This document shows positions 47,720 to 55,464 of a stretch of 64,000 nt of DNA, piece after piece; positions within the stretch are counted from its first letter, which is position 1, and every line of letters starts with the position of its first letter. The translations under genes and the position numbers were made by a program. The notes under the pieces are model-generated. The model made no database searches. It was not told where the DNA came from and worked only from the letters and a program-made list of their open reading frames with translations. This DNA is from an uncultured Tenacibaculum sp. (GTDB lineage: Bacteria > Bacteroidota > Bacteroidia > Flavobacteriales > Flavobacteriaceae): NCBI RefSeq assembly GCF_947499065.1, contig NZ_CANMMT010000008.1, forward strand, positions 62,001 through 126,000, read 5' to 3'.

Positions 47720-49035
47720 TGATGTTTTTAGAAGTAAGTACTGGAGGAACAGTAGCTGTAACTGTAGTAGCATTCTTAGCAATTGTATTAGTTTTAGTAG
47801 GATTGTTATTATTTGTAAAACAAAAATTAGCACCATCGGGACCTGTAAAGATTACGATTAACGGTGATAAAACAATTGAAGTAGCTTCAGGAGGTACCTT
47901 ATTATCTACCTTAGGAAACGAAAAAATCTTCTTACCATCAGCATGTGGTGGAGGTGGATCATGTGTACAATGTGAGTGTCACGTAAATTCAGGTGGAGGT
48001 GAAGCTTTACCAACAGAAACTCCTCACTTTACACGTAAAGAATTACAACACGGTATCCGTTTAGCATGTCAAGTAAAAGTAAAACAAGACATGGATATTT
48101 CTATTCCTGAAGAAATTTTTGGAATTAAGAAATGGGAAGCAACAGTAGTACGTAACTATAACGTAGCAACTTTTATTAAGGAATTCGTAGTTGAAATTCC
48201 TGAAGAAATGGACTATAAAGCTGGAGGGTATATTCAGATTGAAATTCCGGAGTGTGAGATTAAATATTCAGATATGGATATTACAGCACATCCACAAGAT
48301 CATCCAGGTGAACCAAATAAATTTGAGGCTGATTGGGATAAGTTTAATCTTAGACCATTAGTAATGAAGAATACTGAAATAGTAGAAAGAGCATATTCTA
48401 TGGCTTCTTACCCTGCAGAAGGGCGTGAAATCATGTTAAATGTTCGTGTTGCAACACCTCCTTTCGACCGCGCTAAAGGTGGATGGATGGATGTTAATCC
48501 AGGTGTAGCATCATCTTATATTTTCAACCAAAAACCAGGAGATAAAGTAACTATTTCAGGACCTTATGGTGAGTTCTTTATCAATGAATCTGAAGCAGAA
48601 ATGTTATATGTAGGTGGAGGAGCTGGTATGGCACCAATGCGTTCGCACATTTATCACTTATTTAAAACTTTAAAAACTGGTAGAAAAGTAACATATTGGT
48701 ATGGAGGTCGTTCTAAAGCAGAATTATTCTACATTCACTACTTTAGAGCATTAGAAAAAGATTTTCCAAACTTTAAGTTCTACTTAGCTTTATCAGAGCC
48801 TTTAGAACAAGATAACTGGAAAGTTAAGGCAGATATTCATGATGAGGCTGGAGATGGTTTCGTTGGGTTTATTCACCAAGTTGTGATAGACCAATATTTA
48901 TCTAAACATGATGCACCAGAAGATTTAGAATTATACTTCTGTGGACCACCATTAATGAACAAAGCAGTACAAAAAATGGGAGAAGATTTTGGTCTTGATG
49001 ACGAAAACATCCGATTTGATGACTTTGGAGGATAG
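47719..49035 (+). CDS. nqrF: Na+-NQR subunit F
   Basis: [17 protein letters not shown] 2Fe-2S ligands; FAD/NADH-binding [13 protein letters not shown]. Confidence 0.95.
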   Translation: MMFLEVSTGGTVAVTVVAFLAIVLVLVGLLLFVKQKLAPSGPVKITINGDKTIEVASGGTLLSTLGNEKIFLPSACGGGGSCVQCECHVNSGGGEALPTETPHFTRKELQHGIRLACQVKVKQDMDISIPEEIFGIKKWEATVVRNYNVATFIKEFVVEIPEEMDYKAGGYIQIEIPECEIKYSDMDITAHPQDHPGEPNKFEADWDKFNLRPLVMKNTEIVERAYSMASYPAEGREIMLNVRVATPPFDRAKGGWMDVNPGVASSYIFNQKPGDKVTISGPYGEFFINESEAEMLYVGGGAGMAPMRSHIYHLFKTLKTGRKVTYWYGGRSKAELFYIHYFRALEKDFPNFKFYLALSEPLEQDNWKVKADIHDEAGDGFVGFIHQVVIDQYLSKHDAPEDLELYFCGPPLMNKAVQKMGEDFGLDDENIRFDDFGG

Positions 49036-49057
49036 AATTAATTTTTTCTTATATAAT

Positions 49058-49088
49058 AAAAAACCAACGCTTAAGCGTTGGTTTTTTG
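49058..49088. terminator. terminator hairpin after nqrF
   Basis: AAAACCAACGCTTAAGCGTTGGTTTTTTGC. Confidence 0.85.
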
Positions 49089-49227
49089 CTTTTTAGAAGT
49101 AATTTGAAGCTATTCGGAAAGTATCTAGGTTGTAATTCTATGTTTTTAATGAAACTTGCTCTTAAAATCACCCATTACGGGTAATTTTAAGGGGGTAATT
49201 AATTAATACTTTGGAACAAAAATAATC

Positions 49228-49386
49228 ATGAGTTGTCCGAGATGTAATTCAAAATATTTAAGGGTAAAGAAAAAAACAGTTATTCAAAAACTATTTTCAT
49301 CTAGTAGAAAATATAAATGCTTTCATTGTAAGTGTATTTTTATGAGGGTGTTTTTGATGAATAAAGTTTATTTTTTTTCAAAATAA
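49228..49386 (+). CDS. 52-aa zinc-ribbon-like small ORF
   Basis: MSCPRCNSKYLRVKKKTVIQKLFSSSRKYKCFHCKCIFMRVFLMNKVYFFSK; CxxC...CxxC; not in supplied track. Confidence 0.5.
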   Translation: MSCPRCNSKYLRVKKKTVIQKLFSSSRKYKCFHCKCIFMRVFLMNKVYFFSK

Positions 49387-49394
49387 TATAGATG

Positions 49395-49425
49395 TTGTAC
49401 TTGGTGATAGAAACCGTACCTTTGC
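49395..49425 (+). promoter_or_regulatory. Bacteroidota-type promoter: TTG ... 19 nt ... TACCTTTG
   Basis: -7 box TACCTTTG at 49418-49425, 15 nt before ATG at 49441. Confidence 0.45.
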
Positions 49426-49440
49426 ACAAATTTTGCATAA

Positions 49441-50796
49441 ATGATTTCTTTTCAGGATTTAGACTTATCAAACGCGTTACGCAATTCAATAGAAGACCTT
49501 GGTTTTGTTAATCCAACACCAATACAAGAACAAGCTTATCCTATTATAAGATCGGGTAAAGATGTTGTAGGTATAGCACAAACAGGTACAGGTAAAACAT
49601 TTGCTTACATGTTGCCAATACTTAGAGATTTAAAGTTCTCTAAACAGCAGCATCCTAGAGTACTTGTTTTAGTACCAACACGTGAGTTAGTAGTTCAGGT
49701 AGTTGAAGAAATAGAGAAATTAGCAAAATACATGACATTGCGAACAATAGGTGTTTATGGAGGAGTAAACTTAAATCGCCATAAGGAAGCTGTTATGCAA
49801 GGAGCAGATATTATAGTAGCTACACCTGGACGTTTATATGATTTAGCATTGAGTAATGTGTTAAAGTTGAAATCAATTCAGAAGCTAGTAATTGATGAAG
49901 TAGATGTAATGTTAGATTTAGGGTTTAGATTTCAATTGCTAAACATTTTTGATATACTTCCTCCAAGACGTCAAAATATTATGTTTTCAGCAACAATGAC
50001 TGAAGATGTAGAGGCTTTAATTGATGATTTCTTTATAGCTCCTAAGAAAATAGCAATAGCAGTAAGTGGTACGCCATTAGACAACATAAAACAAGTATGC
50101 TATGATGTTCCAAACTTTTATACAAAGGTTAATTTATTAAACGAATTATTATTAGATAAATCAGAGTTTAGTAAAGTATTAATTTTTGCGCCTAATAAAC
50201 GAAATGCTGATAGATTATTTGAATGTGTAAAAGAGGAGTATCCTTCACAATCATGTGTAATCCATTCAAATAAGACTCAAAACTATCGTTTACGATCAAT
50301 TGAGCAGTTTAATAAAGGAGAAAAGAGAATTTTAATAGCTACAGACGTTATTGCACGTGGTTTAGACTTAGAAGAAGTTACACATGTAATAAATTTTAAC
50401 ACACCACATTTCCCAGAAAACTACATGCATAGAATTGGTCGTACAGGACGAGCAGAGCATGAGGGAAAAACAATATTATTTTCAACAGAAAAAGAACAAG
50501 AGGCTAAAAAGAGAATCGAAGAATTAATGAATTATGAGATTCCTAAGTTAGAGATTCCAGAGCAAGTTGAAATAACGAAACAATTAACTGAAGAAGAGCG
50601 ACCGAAAGAAGAGAGAGAAATCTCTAAAAATAGAACATCACAAGAGTATGTTCCTGGTCCAGCTTTTCATGAAAAGAAAGAGAAAAATAAAAAAACAAAC
50701 CAAGGAGGTTCTTATAGAAGAGAAATTGCTAAAAAGTATAAAAAGCCTAAGACAAGAGGAGATAAAAACTATAATAAAAGAAACAAAAGAAAGTAA
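49441..50796 (+). CDS. DEAD/DEAH box RNA helicase
   Basis: AQTGTGKTFAYMLP, PTRELV, ATPGR, IDEVD, SATMT, HRIGRTGRAEH. Confidence 0.93.
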   Translation: MISFQDLDLSNALRNSIEDLGFVNPTPIQEQAYPIIRSGKDVVGIAQTGTGKTFAYMLPILRDLKFSKQQHPRVLVLVPTRELVVQVVEEIEKLAKYMTLRTIGVYGGVNLNRHKEAVMQGADIIVATPGRLYDLALSNVLKLKSIQKLVIDEVDVMLDLGFRFQLLNIFDILPPRRQNIMFSATMTEDVEALIDDFFIAPKKIAIAVSGTPLDNIKQVCYDVPNFYTKVNLLNELLLDKSEFSKVLIFAPNKRNADRLFECVKEEYPSQSCVIHSNKTQNYRLRSIEQFNKGEKRILIATDVIARGLDLEEVTHVINFNTPHFPENYMHRIGRTGRAEHEGKTILFSTEKEQEAKKRIEELMNYEIPKLEIPEQVEITKQLTEEERPKEEREISKNRTSQEYVPGPAFHEKKEKNKKTNQGGSYRREIAKKYKKPKTRGDKNYNKRNKRK

Positions 50797-51155
50797 TGAG
50801 AGCACTTACAGAGCAAGAACTTCATAATTTAGGAATGAATATTGTGGGGAAAGAACTGCAAGAAAAAGGCTTTGAATTTGTTGCAATTAATAGTGAGCTT
50901 AAAAGGCACCCTCAGTTTGTTTTATTTAAAAAAGGAGAGCCTACAATCTTTGTTATTGTGAAAACTACTAATAATATTCAATCACCAGAGGAATATGATG
51001 TTTTATGGATGGAGACATTTAAAGAGCATGCTAAAAAGCAAAATGCCAAAGTTTGGTTTGCAGGTGTAGGTATAGCAAATGCAGAAAGTGTAGATCTGCC
51101 AGTTTTTAAGGATCAGCCATACTATGTGGCGTTTAATGACTTCATAAAGTTTTAA
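50796..51155 (+). CDS. hypothetical protein
   Basis: Start overlaps stop of helicase gene by 1 nt. Confidence 0.75.
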   Translation: MRALTEQELHNLGMNIVGKELQEKGFEFVAINSELKRHPQFVLFKKGEPTIFVIVKTTNNIQSPEEYDVLWMETFKEHAKKQNAKVWFAGVGIANAESVDLPVFKDQPYYVAFNDFIKF

Positions 51156-51202
51156 AAATATTGTTTTTATAGATTGTGTTTAACAAATTATAAAACACTC
51201 AA

Positions 51203-51238
51203 TACCATTTATACATAATAATTTACCATTCATACATG
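51203..51238 (+). promoter_or_regulatory. two direct repeats TACCATTYATACAT, 21-bp period (LytTR-operator-like)
   Basis: TACCATTTATACAT at 51203 and TACCATTCATACAT at 51224. Confidence 0.55.
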
Positions 51239-51275
51239 GTTTTGTATTTAACTGGTATACAGTGTTTTAAATCCT

Positions 51276-51283
51276 TATATTTG
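51276..51283 (+). promoter_or_regulatory. -7 box TATATTTG
   Basis: TAnnTTTG 26 nt upstream of the small ORF start. Confidence 0.5.
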
Positions 51284-51309
51284 CATAAGGGGAATTAATA
51301 AATACAATC

Positions 51310-51411
51310 ATGAAAAAAAGATTACTTAAGGGGATTCAAAATTTTTTTAAAAACATTTTAGCTCGGTTAGCTGAGTTTGGAAAAGCTGCTGGTTACGCAA
51401 TTAACCATTAA
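51310..51411 (+). CDS. 33-aa cationic amphipathic peptide ORF
   Basis: MKKRLLKGIQNFFKNILARLAEFGKAAGYAINH, own promoter-like region and terminator; not in supplied track. Confidence 0.6.
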   Translation: MKKRLLKGIQNFFKNILARLAEFGKAAGYAINH

Positions 51412-51433
51412 GCGATAACAAATTTTGAAAAAG

Positions 51434-51470
51434 AAACACTCGTTTTATAGTAAGACGAGTGTTTTTTTGT
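51434..51470. terminator. terminator hairpin after small ORF
   Basis: AAACACTCGTTTTATAGTAAGACGAGTGTTTTTTT. Confidence 0.85.
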
Positions 51471-51492
51471 GCTTTAATGTTAACTTTATAAA

Positions 51493-52065
51493 ATGGAAGA
51501 GTTACTATTAGAAATACAAGAATGTAAAATATGTGAAAATTTTATTAAGCCAAGACCAGTTGTGTTTGCAAGTAAAGACTCAAAAATCATTATAATAGGG
51601 CAAGCGCCAGGAACTAAAGTTCATAAATCAGGTATACCTTGGGATGATGCTAGTGGAAAGCAATTAAGAACTTGGCTAGGAGTTACCAATGAACAATTTT
51701 ATAACGTTACTAATTTCGGGATTATTCCAATGGGGTTTTGTTATCCGGGAAAAGGAAAATCAGGAGATTTACCACCAAGAAAAGAATGTGCCCCCAAATG
51801 GCATAAGCTATTGATGAATAAGATGAAAAAGGTAGAATTGGTATTGTTAATTGGGATGTATGCACAGAAATATTATTTAAAAGAAGAAGCTAAAAGAACA
51901 TTAACAGATACAGTAAATCATTACGAAGAATATTTACCAAAGTATTTTGCTTTGCCACATCCATCTCCAAGAAATAGATTTTGGTTAACTAAAAATCCAT
52001 GGTTTGAAAAGAATATTTTACCAGAATTAAAGAAAAAAGTAACAAAAATAATATCGAGGAGCTAA
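51493..52065 (+). CDS. uracil-DNA glycosylase family protein
   Basis: CKICENFIKPRPVVFASKDSKIIIIGQAPGTKVHKSGIPWDDASGK; LPHPSPRN. Confidence 0.88.
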   Translation: MEELLLEIQECKICENFIKPRPVVFASKDSKIIIIGQAPGTKVHKSGIPWDDASGKQLRTWLGVTNEQFYNVTNFGIIPMGFCYPGKGKSGDLPPRKECAPKWHKLLMNKMKKVELVLLIGMYAQKYYLKEEAKRTLTDTVNHYEEYLPKYFALPHPSPRNRFWLTKNPWFEKNILPELKKKVTKIISRS

Positions 52066-52070
52066 GTCGA

Positions 52071-52078
52071 TAAATTTG
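52071..52078 (+). promoter_or_regulatory. candidate -7 box TAAATTTG
   Basis: TAnnTTTG just upstream of hflX. Confidence 0.35.
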
Positions 52079-52083
52079 TACTT

Positions 52084-53292
52084 TTGCAGCCTATGATAGA
52101 AACACGTGAAGCCATATCTGAAAAAGCGGTTTTAATTGGTATTATAACCCAACATCAAGACGAAAAACAGTCAGAGGAGTATTTAGATGAATTAGAGTTT
52201 TTAACTTTAACAGCAGGAGGAGTAGCAGTTAAACGTTTTGTACAAAAGTTAGATAAGCCTAACCCAAAAACTTTTCTAGGAACAGGAAAGTTAGAAGAGG
52301 TAAGAGCTTATATAGAGTCACACAATATAGGAACAGCAATTTTTGACGATGAATTGTCTCCAGCCCAGTTAAGAAATATAGAGAATTTTTTAAATTGTAA
52401 AATATTAGATAGAACAAATTTAATTCTAGATATTTTTGCAAATAGAGCACAAACAAGTTCAGCCAAAGCACAAGTAGAACTAGCACAATATCAATATTTA
52501 TTACCAAGGTTAACAAGGATGTGGACACACCTTGATAAACAAAAAGGAGGTATTGGTATGCGTGGACCTGGTGAAACTGAAATAGAAACAGACCGTCGTA
52601 TAATTCGTGATAAGATATCATTGCTTAAAAAGAAGTTAGTTACTATTGATAAGCAAATGGCTGTTCAGAGGAAGAACAGAGGTAAAATGGTTCGAGTTGC
52701 ACTAGTTGGTTATACAAACGTAGGAAAGTCTACATTAATGAACGTAGTAAGTAAGAGTGATGTTTTTGCAGAAAACAAGCTATTTGCAACGTTAGATACA
52801 ACAGTTAGAAAAGTAGTGATTAAAAACATTCCTTTTCTAATGACAGACACTGTTGGATTTATTAGAAAATTACCTACTCAATTAGTAGAATCATTTAAAT
52901 CTACCTTAGATGAAGTTAGAGAAGCAGATTTATTATTACATGTAGTAGATATTTCTCATCCAAATTTTGAAGATCATATCGCATCAGTAAATAAAATATT
53001 AGATGAGATAGAATCTGTTCATAAACCTACTGTGATGGTTTTTAATAAAATAGATGCTTATACACATGAAGTTATTGATGAAGATGATTTAGTAACAGAA
53101 AAAACAAAAGCTCATTATACACTTTCAGATTGGGAAAAAACTTGGATGAAAGATATAGAAAAAGAAAGTATTTTTATTTCAGCGTTAAATAAAAGTAACT
53201 TAGAAGACTTTAAAGATAAAGTTTATGAAGAGGTAAAGAAAATCCATATTCAACGCTTTCCATATAACGATTTCTTATACCAAGAATATTAA
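52084..53292 (+). CDS. hflX: GTPase HflX
   Basis: GPGETEIETDRR, ALVGYTNVGKSTLMN, DTVGFIRKLPTQLVESFKSTL; probable ATG at 52093. Confidence 0.95.
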   Translation: MQPMIETREAISEKAVLIGIITQHQDEKQSEEYLDELEFLTLTAGGVAVKRFVQKLDKPNPKTFLGTGKLEEVRAYIESHNIGTAIFDDELSPAQLRNIENFLNCKILDRTNLILDIFANRAQTSSAKAQVELAQYQYLLPRLTRMWTHLDKQKGGIGMRGPGETEIETDRRIIRDKISLLKKKLVTIDKQMAVQRKNRGKMVRVALVGYTNVGKSTLMNVVSKSDVFAENKLFATLDTTVRKVVIKNIPFLMTDTVGFIRKLPTQLVESFKSTLDEVREADLLLHVVDISHPNFEDHIASVNKILDEIESVHKPTVMVFNKIDAYTHEVIDEDDLVTEKTKAHYTLSDWEKTWMKDIEKESIFISALNKSNLEDFKDKVYEEVKKIHIQRFPYNDFLYQEY

Positions 53293-53325
53293 AAGTTTAA
53301 CATAAAATGATAAATTTTTAAACTA

Positions 53326-53366
53326 AAAAGAACTTGAATATTTTGTTATTTAAGTTCTTTTTTATT
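53326..53366. terminator. terminator hairpin
   Basis: AAAAAGAACTTGAATATTTTGTTATTTAAGTTCTTTTTT. Confidence 0.75.
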
Positions 53367-53643
53367 ATATTTAGATTCCCTTAATAAATAAAATGTATAT
53401 TTTTTAAGTAGTTATAAATCAGTTTTTTTAACCATTTTAACCCCCTGAAAATGAGAAATAACACACTTACCCAGAATAGAATATTTGACCATTTACTTGA
53501 TCATTTTTTTTTCAAATTAAAAACTAGCTAAAACTATCTAGTCAATTTTTTATCATTTAACTTATAAAAATCTAGAAAGAATTTTAAATCAATAGATTAT
53601 TTCTATTGATTAGAAGGTTTGATTTTATATACGTTAATCTAAT

Positions 53644-54330
53644 TTGATTAAAATGAAAAATGTATTCACAATATTATTGATGTTCTTTACTGTAACACAA
53701 ATTTTCTCTCAGGAAGTTTGTGAGACGAAGAATGAAGTAATAATTGATGTAAATGAAATTAACAAGTGTAAGGTAAAAGAAATTAAAATAACCAAAAATC
53801 CTAATAAGAAAGATGTAATAATTTCAAGTAAGAGGTATTTTAAAAAACGCACATATCTTAGTAAAGCTATATTATTAGCAGGTGATTTAAAAACAAATGA
53901 TATTAATGATGTCCAAGCAAAAAACGATTTGGAGTCTCATGCATTAATAGCCAAAGAGGTCATGAAAAAAGAAATGAATGTTTCTTTTGACATGGTTGAA
54001 GAAATTCCAATGTTTAAAGATTGCTCAGATTCTAGTTTAGATGCATTTGATTGTTTTAATCAAGCAATGGAAAAACATATAACGGATAATTTTAGATATC
54101 CAGAAAAAGCATTAGAGAGAGGAATTGAAGGAACTTTAAATGTTAGTTTTATTATAGATTCTTTTGGAGAGGTTAAAGACATAAAAATAGAAGGAGAAAA
54201 TGTTCACAAAATTTTAAAGAAGGAAGCGGAAAGAATTGTGTCTTTATTACCAGATTTTGTGCCAGGGAAGCATAAAAATAAATCTATCGATGTTTTGTAT
54301 GAATTTCCTATTGTTTTCAGTTTAGAGTAA
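53644..54330 (+). CDS. TonB C-terminal domain protein with signal peptide
   Basis: NFRYPEKALERGIEGTLNVSFIIDSFGEVKDIKIEG; probable start MKNVF at 53653. Confidence 0.85.
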   Translation: MIKMKNVFTILLMFFTVTQIFSQEVCETKNEVIIDVNEINKCKVKEIKITKNPNKKDVIISSKRYFKKRTYLSKAILLAGDLKTNDINDVQAKNDLESHALIAKEVMKKEMNVSFDMVEEIPMFKDCSDSSLDAFDCFNQAMEKHITDNFRYPEKALERGIEGTLNVSFIIDSFGEVKDIKIEGENVHKILKKEAERIVSLLPDFVPGKHKNKSIDVLYEFPIVFSLE

Positions 54331-54347
54331 CAATATTTAACAATATA

Positions 54348-54380
54348 ATTAAAAGCCCATCAATTTGATGGGCTTTTTGT
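54348..54380. terminator. terminator hairpin
   Basis: AAAAGCCCATCAATTTGATGGGCTTTTTG. Confidence 0.85.
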
Positions 54381-54690
54381 ATGTGTATTTAATAGTAAAA
54401 CTTAAATATTTCTTGAATTTTGCTATTGAACAGAAAAAAAATATAGTTTTTATTAAAAATTATGAGGATTTAGGTAGGAAAATCATAAAAATGAGTATTT
54501 TAGGTGTTAAAAAATTGTAAATATTAATTTTTAATATAAAATTTGCATTTGCTAAGGTGAATTATATTCCCAATCCCCCTCCCCCTAAAAAACTGTTAAA
54601 AAAACAGCCTTAGTGAAAGTTATAAACAAGCTTATCGACTTTAAGTTTGTTGTAATTGTTAAATAACCATAATACTAATACCCCATAAGT

Positions 54691-55410
54691 ATGAGAAAGT
54701 TATTATTTTTAATATTAGCTTCTTTTTCTATTAATTTGGTAGCCCAAAAAGAAGTCTGTGAAACACCAGAGGATTCTTTTGATGTAAATAGTATAACAAA
54801 GTGTACTATAAAAGAATCAAAAAAAAGTAAAAAATCAAGACAAATTACGGTTAGAGTATCCTCTTCCAGAAGTAGGTACTTGAAAAAGAGAGAGGATATT
54901 AAAAAGCGTTCTGCAATTAATAGTGCTTCTCATTTAAATACTTCAGGAGTTTCAAATGTTAATAGCTCTTCAGAGTTAAAAGAATCATTAGCTCTTAAAA
55001 ATAACATAGCAAGCATTACCAATAATTTATCAGCAGAAGAATTGAGAAAAGCTTCTAAATTTAGTACTGTTGATAAAATACCGTTATTTGAATCATGCAG
55101 AAGCTCTAAAAAGAGTGAAAGAATGAACTGCTTCAATATGGAAATGATTAAACATATCCAAAAATATTTCCGCTACCCAGGTAAAGCTGTTAGAGAGAGA
55201 ATTCAAGGAGATGTTTGGATTCGTTTTGTAATAGACAAAAACGGAAATATTTCTAATGTAAAAACTTTAGGGCCAAAGGGAGGAGAGATTTTAAATGACG
55301 AGGCTAAAAGAGTAGTCGCTCAACTACCTAGGTTTATACCTGCAAAGAAAAATGGGGAAAAGACTTCAGTAAAATATGGTTTTCCTATTTCATTTTCTCT
55401 GGAAGAATAA
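54691..55410 (+). CDS. TonB C-terminal domain protein with signal peptide
   Basis: YFRYPGKAVRERIQGDVWIRFVIDKNGNISNVKTLGPKG. Confidence 0.85.
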   Translation: MRKLLFLILASFSINLVAQKEVCETPEDSFDVNSITKCTIKESKKSKKSRQITVRVSSSRSRYLKKREDIKKRSAINSASHLNTSGVSNVNSSSELKESLALKNNIASITNNLSAEELRKASKFSTVDKIPLFESCRSSKKSERMNCFNMEMIKHIQKYFRYPGKAVRERIQGDVWIRFVIDKNGNISNVKTLGPKGGEILNDEAKRVVAQLPRFIPAKKNGEKTSVKYGFPISFSLEE

Positions 55411-55464
55411 ATAAAAATTCTTCCAATTTTTATTTTTAAATACTACAATTAAAAACCCTTATTT

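Noticed and set aside
52259-52621. 120-aa minus-strand ORF inside hflX
   Set aside because: Shadow of a well-supported GTPase gene; Leu/Tyr/Phe-rich translation with no recognisable motif.
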